Source: Amycolatopsis acidicola (lineage in GTDB: Bacteria > Actinomycetota > Actinomycetes > Mycobacteriales > Pseudonocardiaceae). From it: a stretch of DNA of 64,000 nucleotides. Of the stretch, positions 44,715 through 52,631 are shown piece by piece. Position 1 is the first letter of the stretch, and every line of letters starts with the position of its first letter. Location: the NCBI RefSeq assembly GCF_007713735.2, contig NZ_VMNW02000038.1, positions 1 through 64,000 of the forward strand. The letters are read 5' to 3'. The notes below the pieces were generated by a model that saw only the letters and a program-made list of their open reading frames with translations, did no database searches and was not told the origin of the DNA. The position numbers and the translations under genes are program-made.

Positions 44715-45625
44715 CCCGCATCGAAGCCACCGACGCAACGTTCACCGCGTGGATGCGTGACAACCTCGCCCACGCCGCCAACCACTTCGGCGTCACGGTC
44801 ACCGGGGATCCCGTGCTGGGCTGGGCATTGCGCTCGATCAGCGCACCCGCCCACGGGCCCGACGGCCGAGTCTGGCTGCGAGTCCTGACCGAACGAACCC
44901 ACTGGCTGGACGATCCGGATCTTGCCGCGTTCTGGACCGGCAACGTCGACGCCAACACGATCACCGGCGTCCCGAAACCCACCGTCCTGCACTGGACCGA
45001 ATGGAACGTACCGGAAGAACAACGACGGGTACGAGCCGAACTGATGACCTTTGTGGACGGTTCCCCCTGCTCGCCGACCGACGTACTCTCGGAGCCCCTG
45101 GAACTACCCGAGCACTGGTGGCAGCAACTCCGCCACACCGTGAACACCATCGCCACGATCGCGACCCAGCGCTTCGCCCGCAGCACTCCGCCCGCGGGCA
45201 GCCGCATCCGGCAGATCTTCGGAGACACCGTCGCCGACCGGCTGTCCTGGACACCAGCCACCGCACACGGCGATTTGCACTGGAACAACCTCCTGCAACC
45301 CGAACTGGTCGTCCTCGACTGGGAACTTTGGGGCCAGGCACAACACGGCACCGACGCCGCCACCCTCTACCTCTACGCACTCCCCGCCCCGGACACCGCC
45401 CGCCAGGTGCACGCGCTCTTCGCCGACCTGCTCGACTCCCCTGCCGGGCACGTCGCTCAACTCGGTGTCGCAGCACGAATCCTCCACCGCGCAGAACACG
45501 GCGAATACCCAGACCTCGCCGCACCGGTCCGGGCACTCGCCGACCGAGTCATCGCGACGCTCCCCCGGACAGGACCAGGTGAACAGACACGCCAGGTTCG
45601 CCGTGAAAAACGCCCGGGACAATGA
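44711..45625 (+). CDS. Aminoglycoside phosphotransferase-like kinase
   Basis: The 304 aa protein has the APH/choline-kinase catalytic loop TAHGDLHWNNLL and metal-binding VVLDWELWG. The N-lobe is divergent (short glycine loop). It is coupled by ATGA to the ATPase gene. Relatives phosphorylate antibiotics or small metabolites. The context of a radical SAM enzyme and an ATPase suggests a metabolite or peptide rather than a drug, but this is unproven. Confidence 0.78.
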   Translation: MTRIEATDATFTAWMRDNLAHAANHFGVTVTGDPVLGWALRSISAPAHGPDGRVWLRVLTERTHWLDDPDLAAFWTGNVDANTITGVPKPTVLHWTEWNVPEEQRRVRAELMTFVDGSPCSPTDVLSEPLELPEHWWQQLRHTVNTIATIATQRFARSTPPAGSRIRQIFGDTVADRLSWTPATAHGDLHWNNLLQPELVVLDWELWGQAQHGTDAATLYLYALPAPDTARQVHALFADLLDSPAGHVAQLGVAARILHRAEHGEYPDLAAPVRALADRVIATLPRTGPGEQTRQVRREKRPGQ

Positions 45626-45661
45626 CCAGAAACCTTGTCGCGCAAGGCATGGAAGGCCGCG

Positions 45662-46135
45662 ATGAAGATCCGGCCGTTGGCGCAGCAGGACATCGACGAC
45701 GTCATGGAACTCATGGCGCACGGGGCACCCTACGTCCGCCCGCGAACCGCATCCGACTATTGGCTCTGCGCCAACCTGTTCTCCACCACCTGCCCCGTCG
45801 CCCATCACGACGGTCAGCTCATCGGCGCGATCATCGCCTTCCGCAGCCAAGACAACCCCGACGATGTCTACCTCCAAGACGTCATCACCCACCCCGACCA
45901 CCGTCGCGCCGGCGTCATCACCGCCCTGCTGACCGCAGTACGCGAACGCAGCCAACTAGTCGGAGCACGGAGGTTGTACCTCACCTCCGAACCCGACAAC
46001 GCTGCCGCTCACGCCACCTGGGCACGACGAGGCTTCACCAACCTGCCCGGCGACCAGACGACCAACGGCGTCGCGGTGACCTCCCACTACAAAGGACCAG
46101 GCAAACACCGAGCCATCTACCAACTCCACCTCTGA
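45662..46135 (+). CDS. GNAT family N-acetyltransferase
   Basis: The protein is 157 aa from ATG 45662. Acetyl-CoA-binding motif A is VITHPDHRRAGVITALLTAV, and motif B includes LYLTSEPDNAAAHATWARRGF. It follows the phosphotransferase on the same strand with a 36-bp gap, so it may be the last member of the small cluster. The substrate is unknown. Confidence 0.85.
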   Translation: MKIRPLAQQDIDDVMELMAHGAPYVRPRTASDYWLCANLFSTTCPVAHHDGQLIGAIIAFRSQDNPDDVYLQDVITHPDHRRAGVITALLTAVRERSQLVGARRLYLTSEPDNAAAHATWARRGFTNLPGDQTTNGVAVTSHYKGPGKHRAIYQLHL

Positions 46136-46349
46136 CAGTGCAGCGATCCCGTGAACCCCACCGGACAACGTGGCTCGTAACCATCATCGAGCCCGGACCA
46201 TCGACCATCCTGGAACAGTCCCTACGCCGGGTGCCACCATGGACGGAAGGCGACACGATGTTCGGTTCCGGGGGACGCGGGCCGGATAGCTCTAGCTCTA
46301 CTGGGAGGTCACACACGGCACAGCAAGCAGACGGCCAGACTTCAAAACG

Positions 46350-46404
46350 CAACACGCGAGCACAAAAACACTGTTTCCGCCGGAAAGATCCCTGGTCAGG
46401 AAGT
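46350..46404 (+). promoter_or_regulatory. CRISPR array 3 leader
   Basis: The block before the first repeat has AAACACTGTTTCC, a GGAAAGATCC segment and GTCAGGAAGT. It aligns with the leaders at 29800-29870 and 41020-41068. Confidence 0.7.
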
Positions 46405-46950
46405 GTGCTCCCCGCGTGAGCGGGGATGGTCCCGCGCCCACACGATGGATCCCTTGCAGGACTTGGTGCTCCCCGCGTGAGCGGGGATGGTCCCAAACTG
46501 GACCAGATCCTCCAGAAGCTCGGCAAGTGCTCCCCGCGTGAGCGGGGATGGTCCCATCGGTGTCACCGTGGCCTCGGCGACCACGTAGTGCTCCCCGCGT
46601 GAGCGGGGATGGTCCCGCGGGAACCGTGGGGAAGAAGGTCGGGATCGGGTGCTCCCCGCGTGAGCGGGGATGGTCCCGCCACGAACGCATCACCGCCCAG
46701 CATGCCGAAGTGCTCCCCGCGTGAGCGGGGATGGTCCGAAGTGGTCGTGCTGGGCGCTGCGGTAATTCGGGTCTTGCCCGCTCCAGCGGGAATGGTTCGT
46801 ACCGGGAATGCGTCCGGGCGTGCGCTCCAGTGTCTTCTCCCGCGCAAGCGGGAGAAGCCCCTGGAGTCCGGTGCCGCCGACTTCGGCACGAAGGGGGCCG
46901 TCGCGATCCGGCACTACATACCCGTCTTCCCTGCGCGAGCGGAGTCCCCC
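46405..46950 (+). CRISPR. CRISPR array 3, type I-E, 9 repeats with decayed end
   Basis: Six well-conserved 28-29 bp repeats begin GTGCTCCCC, carry the core CCCCGCGTGAGCGGGG and end ATGGTCCC. They start at 46405, 46466, 46527, 46588, 46649 and 46710, and spacers are 32 bp. Degenerate copies follow at 46771, 46832 and about 46924. The repeat differs from array 1 at several positions, but the leader is shared. Confidence 0.95.
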
Positions 46951-46961
46951 ACCGTTTCCAA

Positions 46962-47231
46962 CTAGTCGCTGGCAAGGTCTTCGGCAGGCCACCGGGTCAG
47001 GAACGCGCCCAGCGCGTTATCGATGAGCACTCCCTCCTCCGTAGGTTCGTGGCCTGGTCCAAGGTGCTCGGTGAACGCATCGCCCAGCGCGTCGATCACT
47101 TCTTCCTGCTGGTCCAAGGTGGGCTTCTCCTGAGCCTGCAGAGCCGCTAGCAGCACTGGGTCCCGTTCGGCGAGCAGGCGCACCACAACAGGGCGAAACT
47201 CCTGGGGGAGGCTGTCGATCACGGTGGTCAT
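46962..47231 (-). CDS. Small acidic protein, candidate immunity protein
   Basis: The 89 aa acidic, helical protein (TTVIDSLPQEFRPVVVRLL to LTRWPAEDLASD) overlaps the end of the WXG-toxin gene by 4 bp. The arrangement of a toxin with a variable C-terminus followed by a small acidic gene is that of polymorphic toxin-immunity pairs. No family is recognised. Confidence 0.6.
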   Translation of the reverse strand: MTTVIDSLPQEFRPVVVRLLAERDPVLLAALQAQEKPTLDQQEEVIDALGDAFTEHLGPGHEPTEEGVLIDNALGAFLTRWPAEDLASD

Positions 47232-48382
47232 TCATGCCTCCATCCAGCCCGGGATCGCGCCCACGCCGTCGTGACTTGTCCTTGCTCGTGGAGGTTTACC
47301 ACGGCGTCGCGGCCGGTGTACCGGTACGTGCCGCCGTAGTTGTCGGGCCGGTATTTCGGCGGTTTGACCGGGTTCGCAACCGCGTCGTGCGCCGCGGCGT
47401 CGTTGACGCCGTGCCCGTTGCGTTCGGCCATCTGCTGTTCGCCATGCGCGGTTTTGCCGTTGATCTGCTTGGGCGGCTGGAACGGCGGTTCGCTCTCGGC
47501 CCCGGCGCCACTGCTGTGGTTGGTTTGCATCGGCGACACGTGGTCATCGCCAGCGGCGTGCATGGCCAACTGAGCCGCGCCGGCAGTGGCTGCCGTGGCA
47601 CCACTCGCGATAAGGCCGGCCGAGGCTGCCTGGAGTGGAACTCCGGCCGCCGCGCCAACCCCGGTGGCATCGAGCACAGTGCCCAGTGCTTCGCCCCCAG
47701 CGCCCGCCGCCATCCCCAGAAACCCCATCGCAATGGTGGCCAGTTCGCCCGGGTGGTTGATCACCGCGTTGCCGAACGAGGCAAGGCCGTTCACCAGATG
47801 GCCGCCAGCATCAGCAACGAAGTTGCCCGCGTCATCGATCCAGCTCGACTCTTGGGGCGCTGCGCTGGTGGCGTCCTTGATGGCGTCAGCGACGGCATCA
47901 CCGACTTCGGCCAGTTGGCCGCGCGCACGGGCAAGGGTGTCCTGAGCCGCCTGGCGGGTTCCAGTACCGGGATCGGTGAACTGCAGTGGGGCCTGGCCGT
48001 TCGCCGTCGCCTGCCCGGTTGCCTGCTCGTGCTGAGCCTGGGCTTGCCGCGTCGCGGCCTGGCCGCGATTCCACAGCGCGATCGCCTCGACGGCTTGGCC
48101 TTGAGACCACCGCAGAGTGCTCGCGTACTGATCGAGAGCATCCGCAGCCGACAGCAGCGAATCCGCCGCTTCGTACCATTTGCTCGGTTCGTAGGAAAAT
48201 TTGTCGTGGAATGCGCGGGCCGCCGGTCCTTGCCATGCCCCGGTATCGATCGCCTTGAGTCCTTCGGAGGCGCGGCCCGCGCGATCCGCACGCGCGCGCA
48301 GCACCCGGACGTTCTCTTCGATCGCGTCCGGCTTGCCTTTAACCAGCTCGGTCGAATCTTGGGTCTCGCCGAGTTCAGCCAT
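47228..48382 (-). CDS. WXG-type polymorphic toxin with putative RNase-like C-terminus
   Basis: The protein is 384 aa from ATG 48382. Residues 1-110 form a WXG100-like helical hairpin (DTGAWQGPAARAFHDKF). An Ala/Gly-rich helical middle with hydrophobic stretches may insert in membrane (about 205-285). The last 75 residues are a separate domain: HGEQQMAERNGHGV, a Tyr/Gly-rich turn GTYRYTGRDAVVNL and QGQVTTAWA. That pattern recalls DUF4258/BECR-type nuclease toxins, by eye only. The gene sits between an ESX-like partner and a small acidic gene. Confidence 0.75.
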   Translation of the reverse strand: MAELGETQDSTELVKGKPDAIEENVRVLRARADRAGRASEGLKAIDTGAWQGPAARAFHDKFSYEPSKWYEAADSLLSAADALDQYASTLRWSQGQAVEAIALWNRGQAATRQAQAQHEQATGQATANGQAPLQFTDPGTGTRQAAQDTLARARGQLAEVGDAVADAIKDATSAAPQESSWIDDAGNFVADAGGHLVNGLASFGNAVINHPGELATIAMGFLGMAAGAGGEALGTVLDATGVGAAAGVPLQAASAGLIASGATAATAGAAQLAMHAAGDDHVSPMQTNHSSGAGAESEPPFQPPKQINGKTAHGEQQMAERNGHGVNDAAAHDAVANPVKPPKYRPDNYGGTYRYTGRDAVVNLHEQGQVTTAWARSRAGWRHE

Positions 48383-48695
48383 CGTCAACCGCCCCCTCGC
48401 CCGGGTCGGTCGTCAGCGAGCGAACGGTTACCCCATCGACCGCGCGGTAAGCCTGCGTTGCCCGCGAGAGCGCCTCCGCGATCGCCCCAGCATCGTCGGT
48501 CAGGTTATCCAGGCCGTCACTCCACCGGACACAGAAGTCCATTAAGGAGTCGTGCGCACCGGAATGTCCGTAGACGTCCCTATCGCCGCACAACCCCCGA
48601 AGCTCGAAGCTGTCCTGGTCATCGACGCTCTCTTTGATACCCGTGGCGGCCTCGTCGACTTTGTCCAGGTCGACGTGGAAACCCGGCCCGTCCAT
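48375..48695 (-). CDS. ESX/EspC-like small partner protein
   Basis: The 106 aa protein has an N-terminal VDLDKVDEAATGIKESV helix, a Trp-containing middle and a C-terminal long helix. These resemble actinobacterial type VII secretion partners. It overlaps the toxin gene by 8 bp, so it is likely a chaperone or co-secreted helper. Confidence 0.65.
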   Translation of the reverse strand: MDGPGFHVDLDKVDEAATGIKESVDDQDSFELRGLCGDRDVYGHSGAHDSLMDFCVRWSDGLDNLTDDAGAIAEALSRATQAYRAVDGVTVRSLTTDPGEGAVDDG

Positions 48696-48753
48696 TACGC
48701 AGTCTCCCCCGATCAGTGACAGATGGTCTACCCATTAGCCCTGCCTCGGCAGG

Positions 48754-49122
48754 CTACGCCGGAGGCAGCCACTCGCGCCGGAAGCCGGGACGTTCCGCGT
48801 ACTCGACGACGATGCTGTTGACCGTGAACGCCAAGGCGTTGAACATCCCTTGCGTCCTGGGGTCACGGTGGTCGCCCATCTCCCACACCTTGAAGAACTC
48901 GGATAGCACGTGTCTGTGCAACTGAAGTCGGTCGAACGCTCTTTTCAGGGCCGGCGCGGGCCACTTCGAGCCCTCGGTTTCCAGATACCATGATTCGTAT
49001 TCCAGGGATTGCAGGAGGAAATCCAGCATCGGATTTTTCCTGATGAGCGTGGTTCGGCCGGCGAACTTATCGGGATTCCAATCCGTCGCGTCGATGAGGA
49101 TCGGTCGGTGCTGGCCAGTCAT
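48754..49122 (-). CDS. Conserved-looking protein of unknown function
   Basis: The protein is 122 aa from ATG 49122. It is rich in aromatic residues (IDATDWNPDKFAGRTTL, YESWYLETEGSKW, FFKVWEMGDHRD). No known domain is recognised. The start overlaps the end of the upstream zinc-finger-like gene by 56 bp, so a later internal ATG near 49029 is possible. Confidence 0.55.
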   Translation of the reverse strand: MTGQHRPILIDATDWNPDKFAGRTTLIRKNPMLDFLLQSLEYESWYLETEGSKWPAPALKRAFDRLQLHRHVLSEFFKVWEMGDHRDPRTQGMFNALAFTVNSIVVEYAERPGFRREWLPPA

Positions 49123-49312
49123 GATGTGCTCCCTTCGCCAGCAGGCGGTCGACGTCCAGTTCGTCAGGCCGCAGCCCCTCGGCCCGCGCGCACGACGGGC
49201 ACAGGATCTCCAACTGCACCTGGACCCAACCATCGGCAGTGCCCGCGCCGGCACGAGGAGACAGGCACGCCGCACAGTGCAGCGGCCACAAGATCACGTT
49301 GCCCTCGGCCAT
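49067..49312 (-). CDS. Small zinc-ribbon-like protein
   Basis: The 81 aa protein has two Cys pairs, HCAAC and CPSC, separated by about 25 residues, forming a probable zinc knuckle. The ending is basic and Arg/His-rich. It overlaps the next gene. Function is not recognised. Confidence 0.5.
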   Translation of the reverse strand: MAEGNVILWPLHCAACLSPRAGAGTADGWVQVQLEILCPSCARAEGLRPDELDVDRLLAKGAHHDWPAPTDPHRRDGLESR

Positions 49313-49452
49313 GACGACCTCTCTGGCGTCGCGCGAGGGCCGGACACAGCACAACTAGGTGAATGTGATACAGGTCACTATTCACTGCGAACGCGAGCCG
49401 ACCTGGACACCTCCTGGCGTCGCCACCTGCATGAATACAAAGCTGCCTGAGT

Positions 49453-49506
49453 CTAGACACAAACACACTCGACATGGAAGCACTAGACACAAAGTCACTA
49501 GACACA
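49453..49506. repeat. Three CTAGACACA direct repeats upstream of HTH gene
   Basis: CTAGACACA occurs at 49453-49461, 49483-49491 and 49498-49506, each followed by A- or CAG-type bases. They lie about 50-100 bp before the ATG of the XRE regulator at 49554 and are candidate operator sites. The surrounding 49313-49553 has no gene and is AT-richer. Confidence 0.55.
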
Positions 49507-49553
49507 CAGTCTGTGGACAAGTTGATCTACGGGACCGTAGGTGTTACGGCGCT

Positions 49554-49805
49554 ATGGCCCCCGACTCAGCTCGTAACGAGACCACTCGCCAGTTCGGCGA
49601 GCGTGTCCGCGCGCGCCGGGACCGGCTGGGCCTCACCCAGGAGCGGCTCGCGGAGCGCGCTGGGATGCACTGGTCGAACGTCGGCCACATCGAACGCGGG
49701 CGGCGCAATCTCTCGATGGAGAACATCCTGCGTCTCGCCGCCGCGCTCGAGTGCACTCCGGGCGATTTGCTGAACGGGCTGCCGGTGCCGGAGGCCGCTC
49801 CTTAA
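49554..49805 (+). CDS. XRE-family HTH regulator
   Basis: The protein is 83 aa from ATG 49554. It is almost entirely a Cro/C1-type HTH (LTQERLAERAGMHWSNVGHIERGRR, written in parts: LTQERLAERAGM and SNVGHIERGRR). Small stand-alone members of this kind often control neighbouring accessory genes. The repeats upstream suggest autoregulation. Confidence 0.85.
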   Translation: MAPDSARNETTRQFGERVRARRDRLGLTQERLAERAGMHWSNVGHIERGRRNLSMENILRLAAALECTPGDLLNGLPVPEAAP

Positions 49806-49863
49806 CCTCCGCGCGGGGGTGGGCATGTGCCAGGTGCTCAGCCTGTCGTCGAGTGGCTCCCAT

Positions 49864-50678
49864 TCACCGAGCCAGCAGGCGCCTTGAGATCGTTGCATTG
49901 AAGGCATCTAGGTTGGCTTGCAGGTGGGCCAGCGAGGTAGTCCCGGGGATGAGAAGTGTATTCGGAGAGTTCTCAAGGTGGAACCGGAGAGCGCTGCGGC
50001 GTCGGATGAGTCGCGCTTGAGTGCGTGACCTCCTTGCAAAGGACAGTAGGGCACGTAGGCGATTCCGTTGCGCCCGCAGTGGTCTCGCACGTCGCGGTCG
50101 GGCTCGGCTGGGTCGCGGTAGTTCTGGACTGCGGCGATCGTGGTGATTTCCTCGGCTTGCTCGAGTTGGTCGAGTGTCACTTTGGACAGTCCAATGTGGC
50201 GTATTTTCCCTTGCTGGCGCGCTGCGATCAGAGCACCGAGTTGGTCGGCGAACGGGATGCGCGGGTCGACGCGGTGCAGGTAGTAGAGGTCGAGTGTGTC
50301 GCGTCGGAGCCGGTGGAGGCTGTGGTCGATGCAGGAGCGTAGGTAGTCGGGGTGTCCGTAGTGCTCCCACTCGTCGGGGCGGGTGCGTCGGATGCCGCCT
50401 TTGGTGGCGATGACGAGTGTGTCGTCGTAGGGGTGTAGTGCTTCGGCGATCAGGGTTTCGCAGGCGTAGGGGCCGTAGCAGTCGGCGGTGTCGATGTGGT
50501 TGAGACCGTGGTCGAGCGCGGTGCGCAGGACGCGGGTGGCCTGTGCGCGATCGGCGGGTGGTCCCCAGCGGTCGCGGTCGCCGGTGAAGTGGATGGTTCC
50601 GAGGCCGAGGCGGCTGACCGGTATGTCGCCGCCGAGGAGAAAAGTGCTCAGTGCCGGTGTCGGTGGTGCTGAACTCAT
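49864..50678 (-). pseudogene. Aldo/keto reductase, disrupted near the C-terminus
   Basis: From ATG 50678 the AKR barrel is clear: LGLGTIHFTGDRDRWGP, the catalytic HIDTADCYGP (Asp/Tyr), VIATKGG (Lys), LYYLHRVDPR (His). After YVPYCPLQGG the frame breaks near 50000. The typical end, NTLLIPGTTSLAHLQANL, lies in another frame finishing at 49864. The usual 20-30 residues between are missing, so a deletion plus frameshift is inferred. It is the last gene of the operon that starts near 57243 and overlaps the exonuclease gene by ATGA. Confidence 0.78.
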
Positions 50679-51379
50679 TTGTCCCACAGGCCTTGTTGGT
50701 TGTCTGGTTGCGGTGCCGGGAAGGGTTTGCCGTTCAGGTCGAGCCCTGCCGCGGCGCCGAGCGTGCCGAAGGTGGCGTCGGCCGGCGTGGTGTCGCGCAT
50801 GAAGGTCTGCAGCAGCATCGCGGTGGCGATGGTGTCCCAGAGCGCGCGATGCGGTTGGCTGCCGGGTGCGGTCTGGTCGATATTGGAGGTCAGGTGAAGG
50901 CGGTCGATCCATGCCTGGAGTCCGTGGCCTTTGGCCAGTTCGGGGTGGCGGTGCTTCGCGAGGCGGAGAGTGTCGATCAGACCGGCTGGTGCCGCGTCAG
51001 GGATGACGGCGTGGAGAAGTCGCCAGTCGACGCGGACGTTGTGGCCCACGAGGGTGGCGCCGGCGACCTTGTCGATGATCGTGGGTGCGACATCGCCGAG
51101 GGTGGGTGCGTCGCGGAGCACGGCGTTGGTGATGCCGGGTGATGTCCAGGGACCGCGGGTGATGGCGCGTCCGGGGTTGATCAGTGTGGTGAACGCGCTT
51201 TCGAGGTCGGGTGTGCCGTTGCGGAGGGGGACCAGAGCGATCTCGAGGATTGCTTCGCCGGCTGGGTCTTTGGGGCCGCTGCCTTCGAGGTCGATGGCGA
51301 CGAGGTGAGCGTCGGTCCAGGGGGCGGTGTGGTCCGGCACGAGGGCTCCGTTCGCGGGCGCGGGGTGGTTAGTCGTCAT
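50675..51379 (-). CDS. DEDDh-type 3'-5' exonuclease (DnaQ-like)
   Basis: The protein is 234 aa from ATG 51379. Exo I is VAIDLEGSGP (Asp and Glu), Exo II HNVRVDWRLL and Exo III HRALWDTIATAMLL (His and Asp). This is a full DEDDh active site. It overlaps the radical SAM gene by 11 bp. In this operon it may trim DNA or hydrolyse modified nucleotides. Confidence 0.85.
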   Translation of the reverse strand: MTTNHPAPANGALVPDHTAPWTDAHLVAIDLEGSGPKDPAGEAILEIALVPLRNGTPDLESAFTTLINPGRAITRGPWTSPGITNAVLRDAPTLGDVAPTIIDKVAGATLVGHNVRVDWRLLHAVIPDAAPAGLIDTLRLAKHRHPELAKGHGLQAWIDRLHLTSNIDQTAPGSQPHRALWDTIATAMLLQTFMRDTTPADATFGTLGAAAGLDLNGKPFPAPQPDNQQGLWDK

Positions 51380-52631
51380 CGAACCGGGTTTGGTGCTCGA
51401 GTTCACGGCGAACCTCCGCGATGTGCTGCTGATCGGTCTCGGCGGGAGTGAATCCGACGAGTGAGCGGCCGTGGTTGCCCTGAAAGTGTGGCGTGGTGGT
51501 GTCCCAGACCTGGTAGCCGGTCTGATGCTGGATGGGAAAGCGCTGCTGGTCGGTCAGGCGATGAGTCCAGATGTGCCCGTCGTCGAAGGCGATGGCTGAG
51601 GTGTAACCGAGTTTGTCGAAGAGAGCATCGAGCTCACCGGTGGTCGGTGGCTGGTGAGCGTCGCGGCAGATGTTTCGCTGTGCCACCGGGCAGATGTCGC
51701 ACAGATCATTGACGCCCCAGTGCCCGTTGTAGTCGGCGACCCCGTGGACGGCGGAGACACCGCACGAGGTCTTGCGGTAGAGGGGCGTCCTCATGCCCGA
51801 GTTCTTCCAGGCTGCGACGACCTTGTCGTCGATGTCGGCGGGCATGGCTTTGCGGCGTGCGACGTCGTCGATGCCGTAGGGCAGCGGGATTCCCAGCGAG
51901 GTGATGAATTCGGCGTTCTCGGGTTTGTGGTAGTAGCCGGTGAACACGATGGCGTCAACGTCACGGCCAACGTCCAGGACGTGGGCCATGGTGTCGGGCT
52001 GGTCGTTCCAGCCGGGAACGATCGGCCGCCAGTAGAGGATGACCTTGGTCCGCCGATCCGGTGTGTGGGCGGCGATCCGCAGGGAGGTGACGGTGATCGA
52101 GCTTTTGGCGATGGGCTCGATCCGGCGGTCCCCGATCCCGGAGTAGGTGAACAGCAACGTGACCCGCAGGTTGGTCAGGGCCTCGAGTTGAGCCATGTCG
52201 GCCGAGGTGACGCGGAAGCGGGTGATCAGGAGAACCATATTGGTCAACCCGCGCTCATCGAGGTCGCGCAAGGCAGCGAACAACTCGGGTTTGACCGCGG
52301 GCAGGAACGGGTCGGTGGCCTTGTTGAAGATCTGGATCGGGGTGACGTGGGGTTCGAAGCCGACGTGGTCCACGAGGGCTTGCACGGCGTTGGCGGTCGT
52401 TTCGATCAGCTGGGGGATCTTCTGGTCGAAGTTCCCCCAGAAGTGCCGGACGCAGTAGGCGCAGTCCAGCGGGCACCCGATGACGTGGTTGAGTGAGAGC
52501 CCGCTCTTGCGGTAACTGAGGAACTCGGCCATGTACGGGTCGAGTGCCGCGATCTTCTCGGCCGGCATCATGCGCAGCCTGCGGGTCCCGCGGGCGATCG
52601 CCTTGTCGAGGGCGACGGGGGTGGGTGTCAT
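51369..52631 (-). CDS. Radical SAM protein with C-terminal cysteine cluster
   Basis: The protein is 420 aa. The 4Fe-4S binding motif GCPLDCAYCVRHFW (CxxxCxxC) is at about residue 54. The barrel contains PIQIFNKATDPFLPAV and VILYWRPIVPGWND. A second set of cysteines (SCGVSA, LCDICPVAQRNIC) near residues 295-325 could bind an auxiliary cluster. No named family is recognised. It overlaps the NDP-kinase-like gene by ATGA, so it probably acts with the nucleotide enzymes around it. Confidence 0.82.
   Translation of the reverse strand: MTPTPVALDKAIARGTRRLRMMPAEKIAALDPYMAEFLSYRKSGLSLNHVIGCPLDCAYCVRHFWGNFDQKIPQLIETTANAVQALVDHVGFEPHVTPIQIFNKATDPFLPAVKPELFAALRDLDERGLTNMVLLITRFRVTSADMAQLEALTNLRVTLLFTYSGIGDRRIEPIAKSSITVTSLRIAAHTPDRRTKVILYWRPIVPGWNDQPDTMAHVLDVGRDVDAIVFTGYYHKPENAEFITSLGIPLPYGIDDVARRKAMPADIDDKVVAAWKNSGMRTPLYRKTSCGVSAVHGVADYNGHWGVNDLCDICPVAQRNICRDAHQPPTTGELDALFDKLGYTSAIAFDDGHIWTHRLTDQQRFPIQHQTGYQVWDTTTPHFQGNHGRSLVGFTPAETDQQHIAEVRRELEHQTRFDDD

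Noticed and set aside
46298..46975. Minus-strand ORFs across CRISPR array 3
   Set aside because: They are translations of repeats and spacers with no domain, no ribosome-binding site and period-61 repetition.
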